The notes beneath the pieces were generated by a model. The model worked only from the letters and a program-made list of their open reading frames with translations, had not been told where the DNA came from and did not search any database. A program made the translations under genes and the position numbers. From Balaenoptera acutorostrata (lineage: Eukaryota > Chordata > Mammalia > Artiodactyla > Balaenopteridae): a stretch of DNA of 64,000 nucleotides. The stretch lies in the NCBI RefSeq assembly GCF_949987535.1, contig NC_080068.1:83291254-83355253 (forward strand), written 5' to 3'. Numbering within the stretch: the stretch's first letter is position 1; every line of letters begins with the position of its first letter. This document shows positions 48,021 through 60,905 of the stretch, piece after piece.

Positions 48021-48036
48021 CTCAGCTCCTTTTCTT

Positions 48037-48817
48037 AATAAACCACTTGACAAACAGATTTCTCAGAGTAATGAAAATAATCTCACACTAATTATGACTA
48101 TTTTATGCTCAAAGTGGAAAATTCCCTGTGGATAATAAACTGCTGCTTTGTTTATGAAGAAACAACAACATTGTGATATGTAATTTTAAAAATTATTATT
48201 TGAGCCAAAACTCATATATCACGTGCTCTTTGTTAAACTCTAAATATGGTGTTATGTTTTAAAATAAAGTATTGGATTAAAAACAAACTAGACATTAATT
48301 CCAGAAGCAAAGATGAAAATAATGAAAGTGAGAAGAACTGTATATTTGAGACATTCATTGTTTAGTTTTTATTATTTACAAAATGAGGATTAAAAGTAAA
48401 TAGTTACTTGACCTCAAAGATCCACTCTTACTAAATTATTCTATAAGCCTACATTTGAATAACTATGACTCTTCAAGTTTTAACTAAAATAGTAATATTG
48501 ATCATTCCCACTTCTTCATATAATTCTATTTTAAAGAATAAAACGAAACATTAAAAAAAGTTTACTTATTGAACTCAGAACAAATTAATGTTTCAGATAA
48601 CCAAGTGCTAATGAGAGCTACAAGGTACTGCACAAAATGAAAATTGTGGATCAAAGGGGTTTTGAACTGAAATCAACTGGAAGACATACTGGCAGTGTCC
48701 ATAAAAATCAACACAACTGAACTGAATAACAGGAGTCATCCAGAAATCTAAAGCCTGAATACCCAGATGACAGGCAGAACTTACCTTATACATTCATATA
48801 TTTAACATAAATAATCA
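48037..48817. other. AT-rich DNA, nothing recognised
   Basis: The 61-codon reverse frame at 48608-48793 has no recognised feature. Confidence 0.45.
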
Positions 48818-48830
48818 GTCTTGCATTTTT

Positions 48831-49063
48831 TTAACATCTTTATTGGAGTATAATTGCTTTACAATGGTGTGTTAGTTTCTGCTTTATAACAAAGTGAATC
48901 AGCTACACATATACATATATCTCCATATGTCCTCCCTCTTGCATCTCCCTCCCACCCTCCCTATCCCACCCCTCTAGGTGGTCACAAAGCACCGAGCTGA
49001 TCTCCCTGTGCTATGTGGCTGCTTCCCACTAGCTATCTATTTTACATTTGGTAGTGTATATAT
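48831..49063 (-). mobile_element. 5'-truncated L1, 3' UTR only
   Basis: Reverse L1 3' end beginning 'ttaacatctttattggagta' and running to 'ctatctattttacatttgg'. The 13-bp target-site duplication gtcttgcattttt lies at 48818-48830 and 49064-49076. Closely related to the copy at 5127 and one of the younger L1 events here. Confidence 0.93.
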
Positions 49064-49256
49064 GTCTTGCATTTTTATATATGCTCACTAGAAGGATGGT
49101 ATATCAAACACCATCCACATGGTTTAATTTAACACTTAGACAAATAACTCAAAGGCATTTAAAATTTCTTTTCTGTTAGGTGTTGTTTTTGGATGTTGAC
49201 TACAGATACTGTTTAAATTTAATTAAAAATGATATGCCATAACTCTTTCAGTAGTG

Positions 49257-49283
49257 CACGCGCGCACACACATACACACACAC
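49257..49283. repeat. (CA)n microsatellite
   Basis: Short run, gcacgcgcgcacacacatac then cacacacac. Confidence 0.9.
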
Positions 49284-50495
49284 CTGTAAAACCCTGAGTT
49301 ATTTAGAAGGAAGGCAAATGTAAAAATGATTTGACTATAAGTTTTTCTAGGCAAAGAAGTTTCTTCTTAAGTTCTATACAACCATATTCTTATATTCTTA
49401 TGACAGAATACATTTCTTCTTTAGCATTGCATTATATCGCTAAAAGCATGTTCGGCATATGACTTTAAGGGAGTTCCACTACTCATATTGTTTCATCTAA
49501 AGGACAGAACTCTAATCTACTTCTTGCTAAGAGTGACAATAATCTAACACTTTTATGAGGACAGATCTTAAGTGAACTAAATTAAAATTTTAATTGGAAA
49601 GGGATTTTACATTGTCACATCAAGAATCCATTCAATTTAGGCTAGTGCTGGATTTGTAATTTTCCTCATTTGTTTTGAGGATGTGCCTCTTTCTTAAGAA
49701 TAATTCTCAACTTCATGATAATAATAATGTAATATTTTAATCTCATTGACATTGGTAAATGTTGTGATTAGCTAGATATATTTTTAGTTCTGCAGTTATA
49801 GTGTACATTTACCGAACAACAAACTAATTACATTTATTGGAATTAAACTTCAGTCATTATTATGAATCTATTTGGAGGAAGAGAGAATTGTTTAAGTGGA
49901 CATGCAGAGAAGATTTAAGTGAAAAATTCAACATTTGCTCTGACTCACTGACTCCTTTCCAATAAATTCAACTTAATTTTAAACATTCCTTTTTATGTGT
50001 CATGGAAAATTTGAAATGCAAAGAACTATTACAAAGCGTGTCTGGATTTTTAATATGCAGTTTATCTGTAATGGTAAAAGAACGCTACTTCAGTAAAAAC
50101 AAAAATGATTTGTAAGTTTGTCTTATATTTGGGAATACTTTCATTAATATAAAGATAATATGTTAGAATATATGCAATAGCCTTTCTTGTATACTAAATG
50201 GCTGGCAAGAGTTTCGCAATTTTAGCTGTAGAAGAAATGAAGTCCTGCCTAATAGACCTGTAGAACCAAATAAGAGAATGGAAGATAATAATATAAAAAA
50301 CTGCATATAAAAGAGTCAGTTGCCTTATTTGTGCCCTTCTTGTCAAAGGATTAACTTAATAGCCATAAAGATAAAAAGTAGAATATTTGCCCTGGCTTGA
50401 CATGGATGGAAAATATTTTAAGAGAGTTCTTCTTCCTTAAGTGATAAAAAGAGAAGTCACCAAATGTGGTGTAAAATATTTCCAACATATATAAC
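49284..50495. other. AT-rich DNA, nothing recognised
   Basis: No open frame above background and no named repeat. Confidence 0.45.
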
Positions 50496-50650
50496 TCTCA
50501 AAACGCTTCTATCCAGAATACATAAAGCACTCCTATAAATTAATAAGAAAGACAAAAAAACTGAATAGAAAAAAGGGCAAAAATCACACTTTAGCTTTAG
50601 AAGCTTTCTAAATGAACAATAAACATCTGTAAAGGAAAGAATATCAGTTA
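50496..50650 (+). repeat. Old L1 ORF2 fragment
   Basis: 'tatccagaatacataaagca', 'ctataaattaataagaaaga' and 'aaaagggcaaaaatcacac' follow the L1 ORF2 3' order. Short and diverged. Confidence 0.6.
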
Positions 50651-51475
50651 TTTTCTACATATGCACTTTTGTGATATGTCCAAAAATGTCTCCTTAATTA
50701 TAATTTAGTCCTGTCCCTTTCTCATTTATTGCCTTTCTATCACCTCCACATTTATACAAGCTGAGATGCCTCAGCTATGCTAATTTCATCAAGACCAGGT
50801 ATGCCTTTCAATTAGGGTATGTGATCCAGAGTACAATACTTTTCAAGGAGCACAGGACATGGATTGTTTAAGGCAATGGATTTCTAAGATTACTGATTCC
50901 AAGCTACAACCCCCTAAAATTCAAATGCCTGAGGACATGTATGTAATTGAGGGATAGTGCACAATCTCCTTTCCTACACCTCACTATTCACAACCACCTA
51001 ACCCCACTATGTAAAAGAAAGATATATATATCTCAATGAAATGAATTTTACTGTAATGTGTTGCCATATTGTCCTAAGTACCCAAACAAAGAAGCAAGTT
51101 TGAAAGTAAAATATTGACATGAGCAAAGACTCCTTTAATCAAGAAGTGCATAAAATCTGAGGGACTTATTTTTTTACCTTTTCCATTTCTAAAGACTAAG
51201 CCTCATAATAGAGTCAAGACATACTGGCCCATGAAAAAAAATTATTACCTAAGTGTCAAATTTATGGCCATATATTACTAGAGCTAGAATTCAGAATAAA
51301 ATGTATATCATAAAGATGAATGTTAAAATATTTTTCAAAATTAATAATGAAATCAAATATTTTCTAATGGAAAATAAGCCAAATTTTTTGCTTGTTTGGT
51401 AAAAAAAATTTGCCTTCTACAAGTGGCTTTTATGAAATAAACAAACTAATTACAACCACAATATTTAAAAATATA
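50651..51475. other. Unannotated DNA
   Basis: Nothing recognised before the start of the L1 at about 51476. Confidence 0.45.
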
Positions 51476-53128
51476 AATAATTCATATGGAAACACAAAAG
51501 ACCTCGAATAGCCAAAGCAATATTGAGAAAGAAAAATGGAGTTGGAGGAATCAGGCTCCCCAACTTCAAACTATACCACAAAGCTACAGTAATCAAGACA
51601 GTATGATACTGGCACAAAAACAGAAATATAGATCAATGGTACAAGATAGAATGCCCAGAGATAAACCCACATACATAGGTCACCTAATTTATGACAAAGG
51701 AGGCAAGAACATACAACAGAGAAAAGACAGCCTCTTCAATAAGTGGTGCTGGGAAAACCAGACAGCTACATGTAAAAGAATGAAATTAGAATACTCCCTA
51801 CACCATACACAAAAATAAACTCCAAATGGATTAAATACTTAAATGTAAGACCAGACACTATAAAACTTTTAGAGGAAAACATAGGAAAAACACTCTTTGA
51901 CATAAACCACAGCAAGATCTTTTTTGATCCACTTCCTAGAGTAATGGAAAAAAAAACAAAAATAAACAAATGGGACCTAATGAAACTTAAAAGCTTTTGC
52001 ACAGCAAAGGAAACCATAAACAAGACAAAAAGACAACCCTCAGAATGGGAGAAAATATTTGCAAATGAATCAATGGACAAAGGATTAATCTCCAAAATAT
52101 ATAAACAGCTCATGCAGCTCAATATAAAGAAACAAACAACCCAATCCAAAAATGGGCAGAAGACCTAAATAGACATTTCTCCAAAAAAGACATACAGATG
52201 CCAAGAAGCACATGAAAAGCTGCTCAACATCACTAATTATTAGAGAAATGCAAATCAAAATTACAATGAGGTATCACCTCACACCAGTCAGAATGGCCAT
52301 TATCAAAAAAGCTAGAAACAATAAATGCTGGAAAGGGTGTGGTGAAAAGGGAACCCTCCTACACTGTGGGTGGGAATGTAAATTGATACAGCCACTATGG
52401 AAAACAGTATGGAAGCTCTTTAAAAAACTAAAAATAGAACTACCATATGACCCAGCAATCCCACTACAGGGCATATACCCTGAGAAAACCATAATTCAAA
52501 AAGAGTCATGTACCACAATGTTCATTGCAGCACTATTTACAATAGCCAGGATATGGAGCCAACCTAAATGTCCATCGACAGATGAATGGATAAAGAAGAT
52601 GTGGCACATATATACAATGGAATATTACTCAGCCATAAAAAGAAATGAATTTGCGTTATTTGTAGTGAGGTGGATGGACCTAGAGTCTGTCATACAGAGT
52701 GAAGTAAGCCAGAAAGAGAAAAACAAAACCATATGCTAACGCATATATATGAAATCTTAAAAAAAAAAAAAATGGTACTGATGAACCTAGTGGTAGGGCA
52801 GGAATAAAGATGCAGACACAGAGAATGTACTTGAGGACATGGGGGTCGGGGTGGGGGAAGCTGGGGTGAAGTGAGAGTAGCATCGACATATATACACTAC
52901 CAAATGTAAAATAGTTGGCTGGTGGGAAGCAGCAGCATAGCACAGGGAGAATGGCTCAGTGATTTGCGATGACCTAAAGTGGTGGGATAGGGAGGATGGA
53001 AAGGAAGTGAGGCTCAAGAGGGAGGGGATATGGGGACATGTGTATGCATATGGCTCATTCTCTTTGTTGTGCAACAGAAACTAACATGGTATTGTGAAGC
53101 AATTATACTCCAATAAAGATGTATTTAA
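51476..53128 (+). mobile_element. 5'-truncated L1 with ORF2 3' part and 3' UTR
   Basis: Forward L1 from within ORF2 to the 3' terminus ('actccaataaagatg' plus A-rich tail at 53108-53130). The ORF2 part is 51476-52739 and the 3' UTR about 52740-53125. The 3' UTR has a G-rich stretch 'gggggtcggggtggggg' near 52840. A possible imperfect target duplication (tatttaaaaa) sits at both ends but overlaps the A-rich tail. Open frames antisense to it (51766-52149, 52680-53074) are artefacts. Confidence 0.93.
51486..52739 (+). pseudogene. L1 ORF2 C-terminal part, frameshifted
   Basis: ORF2p is the L1 endonuclease/reverse transcriptase. Only the region after the reverse transcriptase core is left, in three pieces: 51486-51818, 51944-52168 and 52212-52739. 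The middle piece is in a different frame from the other two, so at least two frame changes have occurred. The last piece keeps the Cys-rich C-terminal motif ([18 protein letters not shown], starting near residue 39 of that piece) and the natural end of the protein. Non-functional because it lacks endonuclease and catalytic domains. Confidence 0.9.
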
Positions 53129-53130
53129 AA

Positions 53131-54039
53131 AATACATATATATATAGAAAGAATATATTTAATAAGATAAAGACATTTTATCAAAAACATATTGACAATG
53201 GAGTATTTAAAATGACAATATGTTAATTTTCACAGCATTTTAGGTTATACAAGATGTCTCTAATTTAAAGGGTAATGCCTAATAAGTAGCCATTCATTGG
53301 ATAATGTTTTACTATATCTCTTCTTACACATGCCTTTGAAATATGAGGAAGTAAATGACTTTGTATCAATGCCTCAGTAATAAAATATTTTGAAACTTAG
53401 AGAATATACAATTAAGGATTTAAACAAAATTTAAATAGGACCAAAAAATCTTTTATATTTTATACAATTGTGCTATACAACAGAAAGATTTCAAAGAAAA
53501 AAAGGATAAACACCATAACAAGATACTTCAATTCCAATCTACTTAATTATGTGAATAAGATTTCTTAGTGTTTGTATCCAAATATACCAAATTAATGAAT
53601 ATAACTGATAGTTAACCTTTCCTCATTCTAGTAATATTATTCATTCATATATGTGAGCTAGAGAAGAGTAAATATAATACATTTATATTTCTGATTATTT
53701 AATGCATTCCAAAAATATTTTCTTTGATAATTGTATGTTAAAATTCATTCATTGTAATTAGTTTATCATTTGTGCACTACTGCATGTGCACTAAGAGAAT
53801 TATGCTTGGAAGAATACAAACTAATATAATTTTTCTTGGGTACTTTTTCATGGATTATGATGTAGACAATATGCTATGACATGTAGATTCCACTGCACAC
53901 TTTTACACATGACATAGATTATTCTTTAAATTTCAAAATGCCAATATCTGGCTTCCAATTCTGATACAGCATCTATAATGACTATAAATTCTTGAGAAAA
54001 AAAAAATTGAATGACCTTAGGGCACTTCAAAGTGAATAG
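53131..54039. other. AT-rich DNA, nothing recognised
   Basis: No open frame above background and no nameable repeat. Confidence 0.45.
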
Positions 54040-55375
54040 AAGCAGTAAGGCTCTGGAGGTGAGCCAAAAATTGAAAGAAAGAGACAAACAATAAAGAAAG
54101 TTAATATAGCCAAATGTTGACTCTTTGAAACACTAAAAACAAGATTAAAAGCAAAGTAAACCTCTAGGTAGACAGAACAAATAAATTAGAGTATGGAATT
54201 TACCAATATCAAGAATTCAAGAGATGTGCATGTAAAGATATACCTTCATGGGTCTGATAGACATAACATTAATAAAGGTCTATTAAAGGTCTATGAACCA
54301 CTTTTATGCCAACAATTTTTTAAAAAAATTAGAAGATATACCTATTAAAAAAATACAATTTAGCAAAAATGACACAAGATGAAATAGAAAATATTCATAG
54401 CATGATATCTATTAAATACATTGAATTTTTATTTAAAAACTTTCTGGGTTTCCCTGGTTTTGCAGTGGTTAAGAATCCACCTGCCAATGCAGGGACATGG
54501 GTTCAAGCTCTGGTCTGGGAAGATTTCACATGCTGCGGAGCAACTAAGCTCATGCACTGCAACTACTGAGCCTGCGCTCTAGAGCCCACGAGCCACAACT
54601 ACTGAGCCCACATGCCACAACTACTGAAGCCCACGCACCTAAAGCCCATGCTCCACAACAAGAGAAGCTACCACAATGAGAAGCCTGCGCACCACAACGA
54701 AGAGTAGTCCCACTCGCCACAACCAGAGAAAAGCCCACGAGCAGCAACGAAGGCCCAACACAGCCAAAAATAAAATAAATTAAAAAAATAAATAAATTTT
54801 AAAAAATAAAATAAAAATTAAAAAATAAAAACTTTCCATCAAATAAAATTCTAGGCACAGAATTGTTTCACTGGTGAATTCTATTTAATACTTAAGACAT
54901 AAATAACAAAACTCTTACATTAGCTGTGTCAGGAAATAAAGAAAGAATACTTTCCAACTCTTTGTATGAATCAGCACATCTTTAATACTAAATCCTAAAA
55001 AAGACATTCTATTAAAAAAAAAGTGAGAGCAAGAAGAAAGAAAAGTACACAGCAATCTCCTTCATAAACAAAATCACATATGTACAGTAATTTTATTTCT
55101 GACAAATATTCCACAACAATCTAATGGGAAAAGAACTGTATTTTCAATAAATGGTGCTGGATTAACTGGGTATTCACATGAAAAAAAAAAAAAAAACTTA
55201 GCCTCATATCACATTATACACAAAGATTAAATTTAGATGGCTCATAAACCTCAATGTAAAAGTTTAAACGACACAGATTTTAGAGGAAAATATAGATAAA
55301 TATTTTCATGATTTGGGAATAAGAAAAATCTCTTCCTACATCTAGGTTATCTAAGGCAAAATACATAAAAAATAA
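54040..55375 (+). mobile_element. Old L1 ORF2 remnant, split by a CHR SINE
   Basis: The left part (54040-54434) resembles the ORF2 region before and in the reverse transcriptase ('aaatgttgactctttgaaac', 'cttttatgccaac'). The right part resumes after the SINE ('aattgtttcactggtgaattc', 'actttccaactctttgtatg') and runs to about 55090. 55100-55375 resembles a later ORF2 region ('aaatggtgctggattaactg'), so an internal deletion or a second copy is likely. Many stops. Confidence 0.7.
54445..54826 (+). mobile_element. CHR SINE (tRNA-Glu-derived), long form
   Basis: Head 'tgggtttccctggttttgcag', B-box region 'gggttcaagctctgg', A/T-rich tail of about 60 bp. Target-site duplication aaaaactttc lies at 54435-54444 and 54827-54836. 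Two internal units. CpGs are mostly lost, so this is an older copy. The reverse frame at 54550-54747 is a SINE artefact. Confidence 0.92.
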
Positions 55376-55379
55376 TAAA

Positions 55380-56950
55380 AAGAACAAAGAAAGAAAAGCA
55401 ACAGAGAAGAACTACAAAAACAACTGGAAAACAAGTAATAAAATGACAATAAGTAAAATGACAATAAGTACATACCTATCAATAATTACTTTAAATGTAA
55501 ATAGACTAAATGCTCCGATCAAAAGACATAAGGTGGCTGACTGGATGAAAAACAAGACTCATCTATATGCCGCCTACAAGAAACTCACTTCAGAACTAAA
55601 AACGCACAGACTGAATATGAGGGGATGAAAAAAGATATTCCATGCAAATGGAAACAAAAAGTGAGGATAGCAATACTCATAAGACAAAATTGATTTATAA
55701 ACAAAGTCTAAAACAAAAGAAAAAGAAAGGCATTATATAATGATAAAGGGATCAACACAAGAAGAGGATATTATACTCATTAACACATATGTACGCAATA
55801 CAAAAGCACCTAAATATATAGAGCAAATATTAACAAATATAAAAGGAGAAATTGATGACAACAACACAATACCAGTGAGGACTTTAAAACCCAACTTACA
55901 TCAATGGACAGATCTTCCAGACAGAAAATCAATAAGGGAACAGTGGTCTTAAATGACACAACAGACCAGTTGTATTTAATAGATACCTAGAGGACATTCC
56001 ATTCCAAAGCAGCAGAATACATATCTTTTCAAGTGCACATGGAGCATTCTTGACAACAAATCTTATACTAAGCCACAGAACAAGTCTCAACAAAGAAGAT
56101 AGAAATTATGTCAAGCATTTTTTCTGAACATAATGGTATAAAACTAGAAGTTAATTACAGGGGAAAAAATGGGGAAATCACAAAAACGTGGAGACTAATG
56201 AACATGCTACTAAAAAAACTAATTAGTCAGTGAAGAAATCAAAGAGTAAATCAAAAAAAAAACACCTCAAGACAAATGAAAATGGAAATACAAATTTCCA
56301 AATTCTATTGGATGCAGCAAAAGTAGTTCTAAGAGAGAAGTTCACAGCAATACAGGCCTTCCTCAATAAACAGGAAAAATCTCAAATAAACAACTTAACC
56401 ATCCATTTAAAAGAACTAGAAAAAGAAAAAAACAAATCCCAATGTCAGCAGAAGGAGGGATATAATGAAGATAAGAGAGGAAGTGAATAAAATAGAGACA
56501 AAAATTATAAAGATTAATAAAATCAAAAGCTGGTTCTTTGAAAAGATAAACAAAATTGATAAACCTTTAGCCAGGCTCATCAACAAGAAAAGAGAGAGGA
56601 TGCAAATAAACAAAATAAGAAATGGAAAAGGAGAAATAACAACCAATACCACAGAAATACAAAAAATCATAAGGAAATACGATGAACAGTTATATACCAA
56701 CAGATTGGACAACCTTGAAGAAATGGACACATTTCTAGAAACATGCAACCTCCCAAGACAGAATCAAGAAGAAATATACAATCTGAACAGACCGATCAGT
56801 AGTAGTGAAAATGAAATAATAATACTTCAAGCAAAGTACAGGACTAAATAGCTTCACAGGGGAATTCTACCAAACATACAAAGAAGAGGTAGTATCTATT
56901 CTTCTGAAAGTACTCTAAAAAAATTGAAGAGGATGGAATACTAATTTTTG
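55380..56950 (+). mobile_element. Old L1 ORF2 fragment, endonuclease to early reverse transcriptase
   Basis: Forward L1 ORF2 from the linker after the endonuclease region into the reverse transcriptase. Landmarks are 'actttaaatgtaaatagact', 'acaagaaactcacttcag', 'agctggttctttgaaaagat' and 'gacacatttctagaaacatg'. It stops near 56950 without an L1 3' end, so the copy is truncated on both sides or was cut by later rearrangement. Open frames at 55443-55628, 55740-55952, 56230-56490 and 56465-56851 are ORF2 relics in two frames. Confidence 0.85.
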
Positions 56951-57744
56951 TGAAAATAGAATAATGCTTATAGAAGAAAAAGATAAAAAGAATACAATAA
57001 ACATAAGGAGTCTATTTTTAAAATTCTGACACAATTATCCCAAATAAATTTTAGAATCCAAACGTAAATAATATCTTACACATATAATACAGAATTAAGT
57101 AACACAAAGATTCCATATTTGACTATTTATTAATATGTAAAATAATGAAATTTTGTCTATAGATATTAACACTTGCCTTTGGCTAATTCTAGAAATATCT
57201 GAAGATTATTTTCAAATAAAGTTAAGAGTGATATAACATTAAATCAATATTTATAGTTCATTAAGAGTGAAAGAGTAGATTCATATGTATAAAAAACAGA
57301 ACTAAGACTCTATTAAAACTATTATATTTTTGGAAGTTTTTATTTAAAACTGTAGAGCAGAAAACATGTAAATCCTTAACCACTGAAAAGAAAAAAATCA
57401 ATATTGATAAATAATAGTTTTTATATAATGGCATATTTAGAAAATCAAAGAAAATTTAAAAGTAAGAGTAATAAAAGGAAAAGTATAATGGATAGAGAAC
57501 ACAGCAATGATAAATTTCATGAAATTACAATTGACATGCTGTGTTCACAAAAAAACAAGTCTTGTGAGGCTAGAGAGAATGAGGCATTGGAAGAAAGGCC
57601 AGAGAAGTGATTAGAGGCTTGGGCAGAAGGAAAATCCTTTCAGAACTTTACTAAGGCAATATTTTTAGATTATGTTCTGAGTATGATGGGAACCCATTTA
57701 AATGTTTTGAGAAGAAGGATATGTTTGCGTATTGATTTTAAAAT
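56951..57744. other. AT-rich DNA, nothing recognised
   Basis: The 68-codon frame at 57404-57610 is Lys/Asn/Glu-rich, as expected of A-rich sequence, and has no domain. Confidence 0.45.
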
Positions 57745-60230
57745 TTATTTTTACTTCTTACTTTTAGAGTTTTATTGAGTAATAAGTGGTTTTCAATACA
57801 ACATATATGATTTAAATGTATAACCGGATACATTTTGACATATATATGCAACCATGAAACCACCATCACAATTAAGACAACAAAAACATCCATCACTGCA
57901 AAGTTTGCTCTGCCATTTTGTCATTTTTCCTCTGAATTTACTCTCATACCACCATGCCCAGGAAAACACTGATAGGCTTTCTGTAACTATAGATTATTCT
58001 GTGCCTTCAAGCATTTTATATAAATGGAATCACGCAATAAATACTATTTTTGTCCTTTTTGTCATTCAACATAAATTATTTTGAGAATTTTTTTCATGTT
58101 ATTAGGTGCATAGACATAAAAATTTTTATGCTTTCCTGTTGAACTGAACCATTCATTATCATGAAAATAATCTTTTTATCTCTGGTTAACATATTTTATT
58201 ATAAAATCTACTTTGATGTTTATATAAACATTCTAATTTTATTTTTATTGAAGTTAGTATTGTATGCTTTTCTATTATTTTACTTTTAAAAATTTTATGT
58301 CTTTATATTTGAAGCAGTATTTATAGGCAGTATATATTTGAGTCTTGCTTTTTTATCCAATCTGAGAATTTTTGCCTCTTAATTGGTGTTTTTATACCAC
58401 TTCGATTTGATGTGGTTATTGATATTTATGTTGGTATTTCTGTTTGCCCCATGAGTTTTGTTTTTTTTTTTTAATTAATTTATTTATTTACTTTTGGCTG
58501 CATTGGGTCTTCGTCGCTGCGTGAGGGCTTTCTCTAGTTACGGTGAGCGGGGTCTACTCTTCGTTGCAGTGTGTGGGCTTCTCATTGCGGTGGCTTCTCT
58601 TGTTGCGGAGCATGGGCTCTAGGTGCGCAGGCTTCAGTAGTTGTGGTGCGCAGGCTCAGTAGTTGTGGTGCACAGGCTTAGTTGCTCTGCAGCATGTGGG
58701 ATCTTCCCAGACCAGGGCTCGAACCCCTGTCCCCTGCACTGGCAGGCAGATTCTTAACCACTGTGCCACCAGGGAAGCCCGAGGGTTTTTTGAAATTCAT
58801 TTTTTCTGCCATTTTGAATAATTAAATACATTTTTATTCCATTTTTCTAAAAACAGGTTTATTGAGCTATACTCTTTAATGAAATTCATTAAAAAAAATT
58901 ATAGAGTTCAATGAGTTTTGACAAATGTATACAGTCTTGTAACCATCACCTCAATCAAGATAATTTTTCTATAGTTCCCCAAAGTTTTCTCAAAAATTGA
59001 GTTAATTCTCCTCTTCTTAATGAGTTGTAAAAATTATATATTCTAAGTACATATTTTTATCATATGTATGTTTTACAAATATTGTCTCCAGGTCTAGGGT
59101 TTGCCTAAATTGCTTTTTTTTAACTTTTTACTTTAATTATAGACTTAGAGAAAAATAGAGAAGATAGTAGAGAGAGTTCCCATATACCCCACATCGTTTC
59201 CCCTATTAGTAATATCTTACATCAGTATGGTACACATCACAATTAATGAATAAATGCTGATAAATTATTATTTAACTTACGTCCTTATATCATTCAGATT
59301 TTCTTAGTTTTACCTAGTATCCATTTTCTACTTCAGAATTCCATCCAGAATACTACATTATATTGAGTTGACACATTTGCTTAGGTTCCTCTTGGCTGTG
59401 ACAGTTACTAAGATTTTCCTTGTTTTTATTGCCCTTATCACTTTTGAGAAGTCCTGGTCAGGTATTCTAAAGAATGTCTCTAAACTTGGATATGCCTGAT
59501 GTGTTTTTCTTAATTAGACCTGGGTTACTGGTTTGGGGGAGAAACACTACAGAGGAGAAGTGTAATTTTCATTATAACATGTCAAGGTTACATACCACTG
59601 AACATTACTTATCACTGCTGATTTACCTTGATTTTCTGGCTGAGGTAGTGTTTCCAGGTTTCTCCACTAAAGTTACTCTTTTTTTCGCAATTTCCATAGA
59701 GTATGCTTTGGAAGGAACTCCATGTGTGTTTCACACTTAAGGAGTGGGAGTTAGGCTTTACCTCCCTAAGGGTTACTTTATTTGGCATTCTTATGCACTG
59801 GAGATTTATCTATCCTCCCCCATTTATGTATGAATTCAGTCATTTATATCAGTATGGACATATGGATATTTATTTTATATTTTGGGTATAATCCAATACT
59901 ATTATTGTATTCTTATGTGGCTCAAAATGTTCCAACTTTCACCACTGAGAGCTCTTTGACTTGTCCTGACAGTTTCCTGTGCCCCTTTGTCATACCCCTA
60001 TCATTCTTTTCCTTAGCACTTCCTTGCTTTCGGACACTACCAGATGCTCCAGGCTCATTCTGTGTATTTCCTGACCAAGTCCTAGAATGAGCCATTTCTC
60101 CAAGGACCTTCGGTTCTTTTTACTAGAAAATGGTATTAAGACCAATATCTGGATACTAGGTGTGCTTGTTACTACTGGGGAGTGACTGCTTCTGGAGAAC
60201 AAAGCTATATATTTAGGTATGTTATGTGAA
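57745..60230 (-). mobile_element. Old L1M elements in reverse orientation, with a CHR SINE inside
   Basis: 57745-58150 resembles an L1M 3' UTR ('gcaaccatgaaaccaccatc', 'tttatataaatggaatcacg'). 58300-58455 and 58781-58850 resemble reverse ORF2 ('gagtcttgcttttttatcca', 'tgatgtggttattgatattt'). 58855-60230 resembles another reverse L1M 3' region ('gttcctcttggctgtgacag', 'atttctccaaggacc'). At least two insertions are therefore likely. The open frames at 57854-58084 and 59474-60202 are not genes. Confidence 0.72.
58461..58780 (-). mobile_element. CHR SINE, intermediate-length form
   Basis: Reverse orientation with T-run and (TTTA)n tail at left, head 'gtgccaccagggaagccc' at right. One repeated-unit block is missing compared with the copy at 7570. 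Flanks 'atgagttttg' and 'gagggtttttt' are only a weak candidate for the target duplication. It sits in reverse-orientation L1 ORF2 sequence. Confidence 0.88.
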
Positions 60231-60690
60231 TTTCTATATATTTAATAAACTTGATATTCTCTTTAAATTAACTCTCAATGGTAACTTTATTTTGGGGTTA
60301 AGTTTTCATAGTACAAAATTAGAGAACTTTTGAACACATTTATTTGCAGGTTAAAATATTTGCTGTTTATTTTTCACCCTTCCACTGTAAGCTAATCTTT
60401 ATTTTCTTAACCTGATTTTTGCTTCATGGTGCATTGTTCACCCATGAGGTTTGGTTCCTCAGCATTAATTTTTCTTAGCCCAATTTTAGCACTTAATCAT
60501 ACATTGACAAAAATTGTTCCCTAATGATTTGTTTTTATAAGTCAATTGCACCAAATATATTGTAAGTACCGTGAAGATGCACCCTACACTACATTTAGTT
60601 CCAGCTGCCAGCACATCCAACATTGAACTTATAGATAAAGTTCCTATTGAGCACTCCTCTTTCTCTTCTGGCAAATAAGAATCCATCTAT
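60231..60690. other. Unannotated DNA
   Basis: No repeat or gene named. The 66-codon reverse frame at 60486-60686 lies here and is not considered coding. Confidence 0.4.
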
Positions 60691-60693
60691 AGT

Positions 60694-60776
60694 CATAGAT
60701 AGATAGATAGATGATAGATAGATAGATAGATAGATAACATAGATATAGATATATAAATACATAGATATAGATATAG
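60694..60776. repeat. (GATA)n and (GATATA)n microsatellite
   Basis: GATA tetranucleotides to about 60735 followed by ATAGAT hexamer-like repeats. The reverse Tyr/Ile/Ser-rich frame at 60595-60780 is a translation of it. Confidence 0.93.
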
Positions 60777-60854
60777 CCATGTGAAAGCCAGAAATAGTTT
60801 GGGTACCATATTTAGAACAATATGGGTTATTTTGAATCTCTAGCAGTTAGAACT

Positions 60855-60905
60855 GAGCTTGACCTTTAGCAGCATTTCAATGAATACTTGTTGAACAAAT
60901 TAATG
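60855..60905 (+). repeat. L2 3' tail scrap
   Basis: 'caatgaatacttgttgaaca' matches the terminal L2 sequence. Only about 50 bp are recognisable. Confidence 0.45.

Noticed and set aside
47758..48135. Open frame of 125 codons and five overlapping frames on both strands (47312-48135)
   Set aside because: They are translations of the two stacked CHR SINEs; similar peptides appear in the SINE at 13918-14213.
51766..52149. 127-codon hydrophobic reverse frame that looks like a membrane protein
   Set aside because: It is antisense to L1 ORF2. A-rich L1 sense strand gives Phe/Leu/Ser-rich antisense peptides; similar artefacts occur at 56416-56748.
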